Part shown: one piece after another, positions 42,384-51,992 of the stretch
Position numbering within the stretch: position 1 is the first letter of the stretch
How the letters are laid out: every line of letters begins with the position of its first letter
Assembly (NCBI GenBank): GCA_028279515.1
Contig: JANQNQ010000001.1
Coordinates: 496,001-560,000, forward strand
Length of the DNA stretch: 64,000 nt
Reading direction: 5' to 3'
Origin: Flavobacteriaceae bacterium
GTDB taxonomy: Bacteria > Bacteroidota > Bacteroidia > Flavobacteriales > Flavobacteriaceae
Notes under the pieces: generated by a model
What the model saw: only the letters and a program-made list of their open reading frames with translations
What the model was told of the DNA's origin: nothing
The model's database searches: none
Translations under genes and position numbers: made by a program

Positions 42384-43361
42384 CTATTGCTTTTTTGTGG
42401 CCAGTTTTTCTAGTATCAATATCGTTAAAAAACCGACAACCATCAAGAGTATGGCGTATAGAAGTTGATTGTCTCCTTCAAATTGACCAGGGAGAATGCT
42501 TTTTTGTAATAATGGCACTTCTTCTCCGCTACTGTTGGTGCGCCAACTAAGTGTTTCCTTCCAAGGCCATATTTTATTTAAAGATCCGATCATGAAACCG
42601 GTGAGCAATCCTAATGTTAGGTTCTTGTGATTTGAGAACATCCAATTTAAGATTCTCGAAAAAAGTTTGATACCGACAATGGCCCCTAAAACAAGCATTA
42701 AAAATTTGACAAAGGCATCAGAAAACTTGTCAAAATTTCCTTCAACGATGGATTCTCGAAGCTGGTTTACAGTATCAAGCGCAATCTCGTAAGCACCAAG
42801 AAGTACGAGAATGAAGGACCCAGAAATACCAGGTAATATCATAGCGATGATGGCGATCGATCCACACAAAAATAAATAGGCATTGCTGTCAGGCGAAGCC
42901 ATAGGTTCAGCAATCGTGATATAATAGGAGACGACCAAACCAATGATTGTTGCCAAGATGACCTTAAAATTCCACTGTGTGATCTGCTTTCCGATGTATA
43001 CGATACTAGCGATTACGAGTCCGAAGAAAAAGGCCCATAACAGAATCGGATGAAATTCTAGCAGCCACTTGATGGCTTTGGCCAACGAGAGGATACTGGT
43101 GGCGATACCAATCAGCAAAGCGAGCAAGAAAGCTCCGTTGATCTCTTTCCAAGTGGCTTTTAGACCATCGGTTCGAAGCATTTTGAAGGCCGACAGATTT
43201 ACTTTGTTAATGGTGCCAATAAGTTCTTCATAGATTCCTGATATAAAAGCAATGGTCCCACCCGAAACGCCCGGAACCACATCGGCGGCACCCATGGCAA
43301 TTCCTTTAAGTGAGATCACAAGGTAATCACGTAAAGATCGTTGCATAGACTGAAAATTCAA
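42384..43361 (-). CDS. DUF368 membrane protein, copy B (PopT-like)
   Basis: Protein of 325 residues, a paralogue of the neighbouring copy A, with AADVVPGVSGGTIAFISGIYEELI and ILPGISGSFILVLLGAYEIA in the same places and a similar C-terminus (GLLTGFMIGSLNKIWPWKETL). It is upstream of copy A in the transcript. Two adjacent copies might differ in direction, lipid or regulation, or form a heteromer. Separated by 23 bp from the TPR gene upstream. Confidence 0.85.
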   Translation of the reverse strand: MNFQSMQRSLRDYLVISLKGIAMGAADVVPGVSGGTIAFISGIYEELIGTINKVNLSAFKMLRTDGLKATWKEINGAFLLALLIGIATSILSLAKAIKWLLEFHPILLWAFFFGLVIASIVYIGKQITQWNFKVILATIIGLVVSYYITIAEPMASPDSNAYLFLCGSIAIIAMILPGISGSFILVLLGAYEIALDTVNQLRESIVEGNFDKFSDAFVKFLMLVLGAIVGIKLFSRILNWMFSNHKNLTLGLLTGFMIGSLNKIWPWKETLSWRTNSSGEEVPLLQKSILPGQFEGDNQLLYAILLMVVGFLTILILEKLATKKQ

Positions 43362-43384
43362 TTACGCAACAAATGTATGGAATT

Positions 43385-44791
43385 TTAAGGGGAGGGTTTT
43401 TTAAATTCTGTTATAATATTCTTAACAGAAGTTCTGCTATACACTGTAGGGAAAAGCTCCTTGATCATATGAGATTCATCGGCATTTTCTTTAAGGGCAT
43501 TTTTTAAGTGGAAACTTCCCTTATGGCTATCTGCCACCAAGTAATACATGCCGGCCAACATGTACTCAAGAGCGGCATGATCTGGATAAAATTCCAACGC
43601 TTGAAGCAACGCCTGAATGGCACTGTCAAACTCACCCACCTGTTTGAGCACGTGTGCCCATGAGATCCAAGTTTCCAATTCGTAATTACCCAGTTCTATG
43701 GTCTTTTGAAAGGCTAGGTCTGCTTCTTCCAAAAAGCCCAGTCGCATGTTTATTTCTGCGCTGCGTCTCCAGTAGAGCACATTTTCACTATCAATATTAA
43801 TGGCCTTGTTGATATAGTACAATGCCTTTTGGAAATTTTCTTGTTTGAAGTAAAAATCTGTGATCGCAATCCAACCCTTATCTAACAGTGGGTCTTCATG
43901 AACCGTCTTATAATAATATTTCACGGCCAACGAAGTGTTCTCCAAACGCTCATAACATTTACCCATGCGTAAATAGGCAAACGAAGTTGGGTCATCCAGC
44001 TCAAGGGTGATCTCATAATTTTCAATGGCTTCATTGTAACGACCTAATTTCTCCAGTACTTTCCCTTTTTCAAGATAAGCACCAATGAAGCGTTCATCAC
44101 AAATGACTGCAAAATCAAAGGCGGTTAGCGCCTCTTTGTACATTTTCTTGGCAAAATATTGCTTTCCAAGTTGATGCCAACCCACTTCACTATATGGGTC
44201 TTTGTCCAAAAAGTCATTGATAAACTCAATGGCACCATCATAGTCATCTAAGAATTCAAAGCAATAGATAACGTTGTATAGCGCTGAGTAGTCCTCAATA
44301 TCTTCCCTCAAACACTTGATGAAATAGTCTTTTGCAGAGGCAAAGTCGTCTACAAAGAGAAACTCCATTCCAATGAGAGAATAGATATCCGAAGGTTCGT
44401 CAGAATAGGCGAGCGCATTCTTTAAAAGGTCTATGGCCTTGTAATGCTGATCCCTTTTTGAAAGGATGTTTGCCTTCTGAATATAGACTTCCTCATTGGT
44501 AGATTCCAATGTATATAGATGGTCTAACAGCTTTTCTGCTTCGTCCAATTTATTCTCAAAAACTAGGAGTTCTATCTGAATTAACTTGAGGATTGTAGAA
44601 GAAGGGTGCTGTTCGAGTCCTATTTTGATCGCTTTTCGTGCGAGCCCGACTTTTCCGGAGTCTAGATAATGTTGGGCGATGTTTTCGAATTCTGAAGAAT
44701 CAAAGAAAAAAACATCGTTGGTCTTAAGCATTGATTCAAATTTTGAAAGCGAGAAATTATGGTCTTCATTAGGACTAAACTGCATAGGCAT
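43385..44791 (-). CDS. TPR-repeat protein
   Basis: Protein of 468 residues made almost wholly of tetratricopeptide repeats (about ten), for example SALYNVIYCFEFLDDYDGAI, GWHQLGKQYFAKKMYKEAL, AYLEKGKVLEKLGRYNEAI and AYLRMGKCYERLENTSLAV. It has no signal peptide and ends in a short conserved tail (SRTSVKNIITEFKKPSP). A protein-binding scaffold in the cytoplasm; partner unknown. Conserved position next to an aminotransferase and DUF368 genes. Confidence 0.88.
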   Translation of the reverse strand: MPMQFSPNEDHNFSLSKFESMLKTNDVFFFDSSEFENIAQHYLDSGKVGLARKAIKIGLEQHPSSTILKLIQIELLVFENKLDEAEKLLDHLYTLESTNEEVYIQKANILSKRDQHYKAIDLLKNALAYSDEPSDIYSLIGMEFLFVDDFASAKDYFIKCLREDIEDYSALYNVIYCFEFLDDYDGAIEFINDFLDKDPYSEVGWHQLGKQYFAKKMYKEALTAFDFAVICDERFIGAYLEKGKVLEKLGRYNEAIENYEITLELDDPTSFAYLRMGKCYERLENTSLAVKYYYKTVHEDPLLDKGWIAITDFYFKQENFQKALYYINKAINIDSENVLYWRRSAEINMRLGFLEEADLAFQKTIELGNYELETWISWAHVLKQVGEFDSAIQALLQALEFYPDHAALEYMLAGMYYLVADSHKGSFHLKNALKENADESHMIKELFPTVYSRTSVKNIITEFKKPSP

Positions 44792-44929
44792 GCATTTTTT
44801 GATTTCTACATTAACTAATTTAGCGTTTGATCTGGTTGATTTTGATTGGAAAGTGTTATTGTTTTCAACAATTTAATTAACAGCTGTAATTAAAAAGTTG
44901 TGGTACAGTTATATAAGCAAATATGATGC

Positions 44930-46108
44930 CTAAACTGTATTAAGGCAATCTAGGACAATTTGACAGCCCTCCCGAATCTCCTCTTCAGAAACGGTTAGGG
45001 GAGGGGTGATACGAATTGCTTTTGGCTCAAAAAGTAACCAAAAAAGGATCAATCCTTTGTCCTGACATGCAAAGATGACCTTGTTCACCAACTCTGGGTC
45101 TTCTAACATAATGGCCAACATGAGTCCTTTTCCTCGTACCTCTTTGATTTTAGGGTGTACCAGAAGCTCTCTGAACAGTTGCTCTTTCTCAAGTGCTTGT
45201 TGCATCAGGTCACTTTCGGTGATCTCTTTTAGGGTAGCGAGGCAAGCAGCCGCAATGACCGGGTGGCCTCCGAAGGTTGTAATGTGTCCAAGCTTGGGCT
45301 GATCTTGAAGTTGTGACATCATGTCTTTAGATGCCGTAAAGGCACCTACGGGCATACCGCCGCCCATACCTTTTCCCATGATGACGATATCGGGGACCAT
45401 ATCATAGTTTTGAAAGCCAAATAAGGTTCCTGTACGACCAAAACCAGGTTGGATTTCATCTAACATAAGGACAGCACCTACCTTGTCACAGCGCTTTCTT
45501 ACCTTCTTTAAATAATCATCTTTTGGAGCAATAAAACCTGCGCCCCCTTGAATGGTTTCTAGAATAACGCCTGCCGTGCGAGTGGTGATTTTTTGAAGAT
45601 CTTCTTCGTTATTGAATTCGATAAAGTCCACATCAGGAATTAAGGGCCTAAAAGCTCGTTTGCGCTCTTCGAAACCCATGACACTCATGGCGCCTTGGGT
45701 GTTGCCATGATAGGCATGTTTGGCAGCGATGATTTGGGTTCTACCAGTAACTCGTTTTGCTAATTTAAGTGCGCCCTCTGTAGCTTCGGTCCCTGAATTG
45801 GTCAAATAGGTGACCTCCAATGGATCGGGTAGATGTGCAGCTAACAATTTTGACAACGCTACTGCAGGTTCTTGTACATATTCGCCATAGACCATGACAT
45901 GTAAATACTTATCAAGCTGCTCTTTGATAGCAGCTACTACCTTGGGGTGTTTGTGCCCCAAACTGCAAGCCGAAACACCTGCTACAAAGTCCAGATATCG
46001 TTTGTCATTTGCATCGTAGATATAAGAACCTTCGGCATGAGAGATTTCCATCGCCAAGGGATGAGGCGTGGTTTGTGCTTGGTATGTAAAGAAATCATCC
46101 TTGAGCAT
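44930..46108 (-). CDS. Class III aminotransferase (acetylornithine/aspartate aminotransferase family)
   Basis: Protein of 392 residues, full length for the family. PLP-binding Lys246 in IMGKGMGGG, Asp217 in LDEIQPGFGRTG, YLTNSGTEATEGALKLA and the AYHGNTQGAMSVMG substrate loop. It moves an amino group between an amine donor such as ornithine or an omega-amino acid and a keto acid. No arginine or lysine synthesis genes flank it, so a generic name is safer than argD. It follows the OstA-like gene by 10 bp and probably shares its transcript. Confidence 0.88.
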   Translation of the reverse strand: MLKDDFFTYQAQTTPHPLAMEISHAEGSYIYDANDKRYLDFVAGVSACSLGHKHPKVVAAIKEQLDKYLHVMVYGEYVQEPAVALSKLLAAHLPDPLEVTYLTNSGTEATEGALKLAKRVTGRTQIIAAKHAYHGNTQGAMSVMGFEERKRAFRPLIPDVDFIEFNNEEDLQKITTRTAGVILETIQGGAGFIAPKDDYLKKVRKRCDKVGAVLMLDEIQPGFGRTGTLFGFQNYDMVPDIVIMGKGMGGGMPVGAFTASKDMMSQLQDQPKLGHITTFGGHPVIAAACLATLKEITESDLMQQALEKEQLFRELLVHPKIKEVRGKGLMLAIMLEDPELVNKVIFACQDKGLILFWLLFEPKAIRITPPLTVSEEEIREGCQIVLDCLNTV

Positions 46109-46118
46109 TGCTAAAAAC

Positions 46119-47894
46119 TCATTGCTTGTCTTGTGCCTTTACCAGCTTTTTCTTGTCAATCGTTGCTGCTGGCTTCGGTTTCTTTTTCTTCGGAAGTTGT
46201 TTAGAAGGATCTTGTTGTTCCTCCTGTTTCTTGAGAAACTCTTCTTCGTCGAGATCAAAGGGCTCTTCAACGCCTCGGATCTTCACCAGTTGTATGTTGT
46301 TGTCGTCTTCGTCGAAGATGTCGTCTTTGTTTTCGATCATTTCATCACCTCGCCAAATGAAGCCTCTTAATCTTCGGGCATTCTTCGGAAGGTCTTCCTC
46401 TCTAAAAATATCACCATCGGGTCGCGTAAAGAAGGTGATGTCACGAATCTGATTCTCTTCAATTACCATATTGATCTTACTGCAGATCGTTTTGTCAATA
46501 CCGATTAACTGTGGTGGTACATCTTCCGTATACATATAATAGATGACCTCTGTATTTTTGATGACGTCGACTTCGCGTAATTCGTTGTCTTGGAACTTTC
46601 CGTAGAGATTTTTTCCCTTTACTTGGTTGTAACCGTCATCGCTTAAGGTGTCTTTTGATACGATAAATGCGTTGTTGATCACCTTCAAAGAATCTAGTTT
46701 TTCGGTCTTCACATTTGATATCAAGTGGATCGTATCTCCCGTCATCTGATTTCTTCCAGACCACATAATGGGTTCGGTGATCATTTTGGTAAGTCCGGTC
46801 TTTTGGTTCACGTGAATAGAATCACATTTTCCGCTCATGTCAAGTTTGTAGAACTTTACATTTCTAAACCCGCGGATAATACGGTTGTCTTCTGGCCCAG
46901 TGACCATCAACGTATCACCGTGAATGTACATCGAGTCCTTTTCGACCAAGTTGATGGCGACGGCTCTTTTGGTGATGAATACGGAATCTTTCGCCCTGTA
47001 GACTTCAGCATAATGTCCTTTAACAACACTATTGTTGATTGTGTCAGTCACTTTGATATTGTTCGTGGCCGAAGCAAAACTCTTCGGTTTGTCAAAGTAC
47101 AAACTGTCTCCCTGGATCTTGCGATTGTCGTAATTGATGGTCGAGTTCTTTACGAAGAAACCGTTATCGGTCTTTGTGTCATAGAATCCTCGTTCGCAAT
47201 AGATATCATAGTCTTTTCCGATAATATCTGACGGACCATACATATACGCGTGACCTGTAGAGGTGTAATAGTCGAGTTGTGCCGAATTAAGGGTGTACTC
47301 TGGGTTTACGATTTCGACGTCTGAAAGGAATTGGTACTTTTTAAAGTCCATGTAATAGCGACCGCGATCACTCGTCAGTACGTTCACCGAATCACGAACG
47401 GTTCCGTTGCTGTTGTAATATGCTTGTTGAATGTTTCTGTCAAAATATAATGTGTCAGTCACCAAGCTGTGCTCTGGTGTGGTCAAACGCACCTTTTCGG
47501 TAGACATGGCAAGTTTGGTATTGCCATCGTATTCGATATAATCGCTGTTCATGGTTACCGTATCGCCCTGTTGCAAACGAACACGACCATAAGCTCTAAA
47601 GAAATTACGCTGCTTGTAAAACACCGCACGGTCAGCCCAAACTTCAACACCTTCGTGCGAAAGTTTTACCTGTTTGCTATTACGCTTGTCGAGTATACTG
47701 GCACCCGGAAATTTATCTTCATCCTTGACGAAAGAACCTGCGTATTCGATCTGGATCTGCTTTTGATCTTCTTGTGCAAAAACGCATACAGTAAACAGAA
47801 GCGTAAGAATGTATATGCTATGTTTGAAGGATTTCAATGCTTTTAAATTTGGTTCAAAAATAACGTTTTTTGGGTTAGAGGATTGTGTTTTCAC
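46119..47894 (-). CDS. OstA-like protein (LPS-transport beta-jellyroll)
   Basis: Protein of 591 residues with a signal-anchor-like N-terminus (SIYILTLLFTVCVFAQ, about residues 27-42). A long OstA/LptA-type beta-jellyroll follows: EVWADRAVFYKQRNFFRAYG, LTTPEHSLVTDTLYFDR and repeated DTI/DTL strands. The acidic C-terminal tail is rich in Glu and Lys (EEFLKKQEEQQDPSKQLPKK). The family acts in lipopolysaccharide transport across the periplasm. Separated from purA by a terminator, in a gene order seen in other flavobacteria. Confidence 0.85.
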   Translation of the reverse strand: MKTQSSNPKNVIFEPNLKALKSFKHSIYILTLLFTVCVFAQEDQKQIQIEYAGSFVKDEDKFPGASILDKRNSKQVKLSHEGVEVWADRAVFYKQRNFFRAYGRVRLQQGDTVTMNSDYIEYDGNTKLAMSTEKVRLTTPEHSLVTDTLYFDRNIQQAYYNSNGTVRDSVNVLTSDRGRYYMDFKKYQFLSDVEIVNPEYTLNSAQLDYYTSTGHAYMYGPSDIIGKDYDIYCERGFYDTKTDNGFFVKNSTINYDNRKIQGDSLYFDKPKSFASATNNIKVTDTINNSVVKGHYAEVYRAKDSVFITKRAVAINLVEKDSMYIHGDTLMVTGPEDNRIIRGFRNVKFYKLDMSGKCDSIHVNQKTGLTKMITEPIMWSGRNQMTGDTIHLISNVKTEKLDSLKVINNAFIVSKDTLSDDGYNQVKGKNLYGKFQDNELREVDVIKNTEVIYYMYTEDVPPQLIGIDKTICSKINMVIEENQIRDITFFTRPDGDIFREEDLPKNARRLRGFIWRGDEMIENKDDIFDEDDNNIQLVKIRGVEEPFDLDEEEFLKKQEEQQDPSKQLPKKKKPKPAATIDKKKLVKAQDKQ

Positions 47895-47916
47895 AGTTAT
47901 TTAGGAAAGCACGTAA

Positions 47917-47950
47917 ACAAAAAACGCTCCAAAGTATCTTTGAAGCGTTT
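47917..47950 (-). terminator. Terminator after purA
   Basis: On the minus strand AACGCTTCAAAG pairs with CTTTGGAGCGTT (one G-T pair), followed by a T-run. It ends the purA transcript before the OstA-like gene. Confidence 0.75.
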
Positions 47951-47971
47951 GTATCGTATTTGCAAAGCCGT

Positions 47972-49243
47972 TTATCGGTGAATGGTCTGTGTCCTGTCTG
48001 GCCCAACCGAAACGATCTTGATCGGCACCTCAAGCGCTTCTTCTAAAAACTCGATGTATTTGATCAAGTTCTGCGGAAGTTGTTCAGCTTCGGTCATTCC
48101 GGTGAGGTCTTCATCCCAACCTGGCAATTCAGAATATATGGGCTTCACATTTTCTTCTTCAATATTAAATGGAAGATGTTGAATGGTCTCTCCTTTGTAT
48201 TCGTAGGCAGTACATACTTTCAAGGTCTTGAACCCAGAAAGAACATCGCCTTTCATCATCATAAGTTGCGTTACTCCGTTTACTTGTACTGCATATTTCA
48301 ATGCTACAAGATCTAGCCATCCACAGCGTCTTTTTCTTCCGGTGGTGGCTCCGAATTCGTTTCCTACGCGACCCATGGTCTCTCCGTCTTTGTCAAAAAG
48401 CTCAGTAGGGAAGGGACCGCTACCCACGCGAGTGGTATAGGCCTTGAAAATTCCGAACACATCTTTGATCTTGTTTGGTGGAACTCCGAGTCCAGTACAA
48501 GCTCCCGCAGCCGTTGTGTTAGAAGAAGTTACGAACGGATAGGTTCCGAAATCGATGTCTAACAAAGAGCCTTGGGCGCCTTCGGCTAGAATACTTTTTC
48601 CACTTTTTTGAGCTTGGTGCAAGTATTCCTCGCTATCGATAAAGGTCAAACTCTTTAATACTTTTACGGCTTCGAAGAATTCTTCTTCTAATTCAGCTAG
48701 ATCGTACTGTACATCAACGTTGTAAAAGTTGATCATGGCCTCATGTTTGTTGGCCAAAGCACGGTATTTTTCCTTCCAATTGGCAAGTTCGGTATCACCA
48801 ACACGAATCCCGTTTCTACCAGTCTTGTCCATATAGGTTGGTCCAATTCCTTTTAGGGTAGAGCCAATCTTGGCCTTTCCTTTGGCGGCTTCAGATGCTG
48901 CATCCAACAAACGATGTGTTGGAAGGATCAAATGTGCTTTTCGTGAGATGAGCAACTTCGATTTGATATCGATGTTGAATTTCTCCAGATTGTCTAGTTC
49001 TTTCTTGAAAATGACCGGGTCGATTACAACACCGTTTCCAACAATATTCACAGCGTTGTCGTGAAAAATTCCCGATGGAATGGTGTGCAAAACGTGTTTA
49101 ATTCCGTCAAATTCTAGAGTATGTCCTGCATTAGGTCCGCCTTGAAAACGGGCAATAATATCGTAGTTAGCGGTGAGTACGTCGACGATCTTTCCTTTTC
49201 CTTCGTCTCCCCACTGCAGTCCTAGTAGTAAATCTACTGCCAT
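47972..49243 (-). CDS. purA: Adenylosuccinate synthetase
   Basis: Protein of 423 residues, standard length. N-terminal GLQWGDEGKGKIVD GTP loop, GGPNAGHT IMP site, LKGIGPTYMDKTGR, the ATTGRKRRCGWLD loop and VSVGPDRTQTI at the end. It joins IMP and aspartate using GTP, the first step from IMP to AMP. Located 15 bp downstream of a Fur-family gene in a possible purA-fur-relA cluster. Confidence 0.98.
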   Translation of the reverse strand: MAVDLLLGLQWGDEGKGKIVDVLTANYDIIARFQGGPNAGHTLEFDGIKHVLHTIPSGIFHDNAVNIVGNGVVIDPVIFKKELDNLEKFNIDIKSKLLISRKAHLILPTHRLLDAASEAAKGKAKIGSTLKGIGPTYMDKTGRNGIRVGDTELANWKEKYRALANKHEAMINFYNVDVQYDLAELEEEFFEAVKVLKSLTFIDSEEYLHQAQKSGKSILAEGAQGSLLDIDFGTYPFVTSSNTTAAGACTGLGVPPNKIKDVFGIFKAYTTRVGSGPFPTELFDKDGETMGRVGNEFGATTGRKRRCGWLDLVALKYAVQVNGVTQLMMMKGDVLSGFKTLKVCTAYEYKGETIQHLPFNIEEENVKPIYSELPGWDEDLTGMTEAEQLPQNLIKYIEFLEEALEVPIKIVSVGPDRTQTIHR

Positions 49244-49258
49244 TGATGTGTTGTTGTG

Positions 49259-49702
49259 TTATTTAGTTGTTTTTTTTGTGCCGTAAAAGTACAATGAATG
49301 ATTGTGAATCTCAACATCAAAGATCTCTTCTATGGTCTTTTTTATCGATTGGATACGAGGGTCGCAAAATTCTTTCACCTCTCCAGTGTCTGTGAAGATA
49401 ATATGGTCGTGCTGCTTGTCGAAGTATGACTTTTCATAATGTGCTTGGTTTTGCCCGAATTGGTGCTTGCGTACCAAGCTACAATCTAAGAGTAGTTCTA
49501 TCGTGTTGTACAGGGTAGCACGACTTACACGATAGTTCTTGTTTTTCATCTTAATGTAAAGAGATTCGATGTCAAAATGTTCTTCACTATCATAGATCTC
49601 CTGTAAGATAGCAAAGCGCTCCGGAGTCTTACGATGCCCATTTTCCTCTAGGAAAGTGGTGAATACATTTTTTACAATCTCTTGGTTTTTATTTTCTGCC
49701 AT
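49259..49702 (-). CDS. Fur-family transcriptional regulator
   Basis: Start chosen at ATG 49702 ([11 protein letters not shown], 147 residues); an ATG at 49714 adds four residues. Winged-helix DNA-binding domain ([29 protein letters not shown]) and a short dimerisation domain with the regulatory metal site His residues ([10 protein letters not shown]). The usual CxxC zinc pairs are not both present: only one Cys (EFCDPRI) follows, so the structural zinc site is probably absent. The sensed metal or signal (iron, zinc, peroxide) cannot be told from sequence. Confidence 0.9.
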   Translation of the reverse strand: MAENKNQEIVKNVFTTFLEENGHRKTPERFAILQEIYDSEEHFDIESLYIKMKNKNYRVSRATLYNTIELLLDCSLVRKHQFGQNQAHYEKSYFDKQHDHIIFTDTGEVKEFCDPRIQSIKKTIEEIFDVEIHNHSLYFYGTKKTTK

Positions 49703-49746
49703 GGTGAGCTTCAAAAAATTCGACCCACAAAGTTACGCTTATATTT

Positions 49747-51951
49747 TTAATCGCGCATCACTTTCTCAATACCGTTTACCTTTTTAAGGTTTTCCATGAG
49801 TCGTTTTAGGATGGTTTTATTTTTTACGATCACGGTGATCTTTCCGTTGAAGATTCCGTCATCGGTATCAAAACTGATGTTTCTAATGTTTACGTGCATA
49901 TTGCCAGAAATGACCTTGGTCACATCGTTGACAAGTCCTAAGTTGTCAATACCCGAAAGTCGAATGACTGCTGTAAAGTCTTGTTGCGTCGAATCGATCC
50001 ATTTGGCAGGCATAATGCGATAGGCATAATTTGACTGCATGCTGAGGGCGTTGGGACAGTTCTTTTTGTGCACTTTGATACCATCATTCACGGTGACAAA
50101 ACCAAATACGTTGTCGCCAGGAATCGGGTTACAACAAGTCGATAGTTTGTAGTCCAGGCGCTCTTCTTCCTTGCCAAAGACCAGCATGTCATATTTTGAC
50201 GTGATCTCGTCTTTATCAATGTCTTCAGGCACACCTGGTCGATTGATACGATTCTTGAAGAAGTTAATAAAGGTGTTGCTTCGAGAAGCAGCGTAACTCT
50301 TTAATTTTTGGTTATCGATCGACCCAATACCTACACGGTAAAATAGGTCCAAACTGGTCTTCAGTTTAAAATAAACTACCAATTCATTGACCACTTTCTC
50401 ACCGAGCGTGATCTTTAGTTGTTTCAGTTTTCTGCGTAGGATTTCTTTGCCTTCCTCCGCAATAGCCTTTTTCTCTTCCTTTAAAGAAGATTTTATCTTG
50501 GAACGTGCTCTGGCTGTTGTTGCATAATCGAGCCAGTTGGCTGTGGGTTTGGATTTTTCCGAAGTGATAATATCAACTTGGTCTCCGCTTTTCAACTCAT
50601 AACTTAAAGGAACCAATTTGCCGTTTACGCGCGCACCGCGAGTACGCATACCGACCTCGGTATGAATGCTAAAAGCAAAATCTAAAGGAGTTGCACCTTT
50701 TGGGAGCGACTTAAGGTCTCCTTTCGGCGTAAATACAAAAATCTCTTTCGAATAGAGGTTCAGCTTAAATTCTTCTACGAAATCTACGGCGTTGGCCTCA
50801 GAATTCTCGAGCGCTTCTTGTAAACGGTTTAGCCAGATCTCTAGTCCTTGTTCGTTTTGGTCTCCTTGTTTGTATTTAAAGTGAGCAGCGTATCCCTTTT
50901 CAGCGATTTCGTGCATGCGCTCGCTTCGGATCTGTACTTCTACCCAACGCCCTTTGGGTCCCATGACGGTGATATGCAAAGCTTCATAACCATTAGACTT
51001 AGGCGAAGAGATCCAATCACGTAAACGCACGGGATTAGGCCTAAAGTGGTCGGTGACCACAGAATATATCTTCCAAGCTATGAACTTTTCGTTCGCTTGA
51101 TCTGATTTATAGATGATCCTGATGGCAAACTTATCGTAGACCTCGTCGAAGCTTACGTTTTGTTTTACCATTTTTCTACGGATGGAATAGATGGATTTTG
51201 AGCGTCCTTTGATCTCGTAGTTGAGTCCTTCTTTGTCCAAAGACTCACGAATCACGCCAGAGAAGGAAGCGATATAAGCTCCTTGCTCTTCTTTGCTCTC
51301 TTCCATTTTATTCAGAATGTCATTGTAGACATCGGGTTCGGTGTATTTGAGGCCAAGGTCTTCGAGTTCGGTCTTAATGTTGTATAGGCCGATACGATGT
51401 GCCAGCGGAGCGTAGATATACAACGTTTCTGAAGCGATCTTCACCTGCTTGTGCTCGGGCATGGAATCCATAGTTTGCATGTTGTGCAAACGGTCGGCGA
51501 TTTTGATGATAATCACACGTACGTCATCGTTGAGCGTAAGCAGCATCTTTCTAAAATTCTCCGCCTGTAACGATACATCTTTATCTTTCTTTAAGTGTGA
51601 GATTTTGGTAAGGCCGTCTACGATACGCGCCACCGTTTCACCAAACATCTGTTCGATGTCTGTCAATGAATACTCGGTGTCTTCAACGACATCATGTAAC
51701 AAAGCTGCTGCAATAGAAGTTGCGTCCAGCCCAATTTCTGAAGCTACGATCTTTGCCACTGCAATAGGGTGAAAGATGTAGGCCTCTCCAGATTTTCTGC
51801 GCTGGTCTTTGTGTGCATCAACAGCTACATCAAAAGCACTACGAATTAGCTTCTTGTCTTGGTTCGATAAGGTTTGGTAGCTAATGCGCAGTAACTCCTT
51901 GTATTGTTTTGCAATCTCCTTGTTTTCCTTTTCTACGTCAATTACCGCCAT
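49747..51951 (-). CDS. Bifunctional (p)ppGpp synthetase/hydrolase (Rel/SpoT)
   Basis: Protein of 734 residues. N-terminal HD hydrolase domain (HPIAVAKIVASEIGLDATS, ALLHDVVEDTEY) with the metal His-Asp intact. Synthetase domain (about 240-360: RSKSIYSIRRKMV, FAIRIIYKS, DWISSPKSNGYEALH), then TGS (IFVFTPKGDLKSLPKGATPLDFAF) and a C-terminal ACT domain (DFTAVIRLSGIDNLGLVNDV). The HD site looks active and the synthetase EXSD-like region is present, so it should both make and degrade (p)ppGpp in the stringent response. Confidence 0.96.
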   Translation of the reverse strand: MAVIDVEKENKEIAKQYKELLRISYQTLSNQDKKLIRSAFDVAVDAHKDQRRKSGEAYIFHPIAVAKIVASEIGLDATSIAAALLHDVVEDTEYSLTDIEQMFGETVARIVDGLTKISHLKKDKDVSLQAENFRKMLLTLNDDVRVIIIKIADRLHNMQTMDSMPEHKQVKIASETLYIYAPLAHRIGLYNIKTELEDLGLKYTEPDVYNDILNKMEESKEEQGAYIASFSGVIRESLDKEGLNYEIKGRSKSIYSIRRKMVKQNVSFDEVYDKFAIRIIYKSDQANEKFIAWKIYSVVTDHFRPNPVRLRDWISSPKSNGYEALHITVMGPKGRWVEVQIRSERMHEIAEKGYAAHFKYKQGDQNEQGLEIWLNRLQEALENSEANAVDFVEEFKLNLYSKEIFVFTPKGDLKSLPKGATPLDFAFSIHTEVGMRTRGARVNGKLVPLSYELKSGDQVDIITSEKSKPTANWLDYATTARARSKIKSSLKEEKKAIAEEGKEILRRKLKQLKITLGEKVVNELVVYFKLKTSLDLFYRVGIGSIDNQKLKSYAASRSNTFINFFKNRINRPGVPEDIDKDEITSKYDMLVFGKEEERLDYKLSTCCNPIPGDNVFGFVTVNDGIKVHKKNCPNALSMQSNYAYRIMPAKWIDSTQQDFTAVIRLSGIDNLGLVNDVTKVISGNMHVNIRNISFDTDDGIFNGKITVIVKNKTILKRLMENLKKVNGIEKVMRD

Positions 51952-51992
51952 AAATTAAAAATAGCATAAACTTTATTAGTATACAACAAATT

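Noticed and set aside
46725-47231. 168-codon open frame opposite the OstA-like gene
   Set aside because: Antisense to a conserved gene, with no recognisable family motif.
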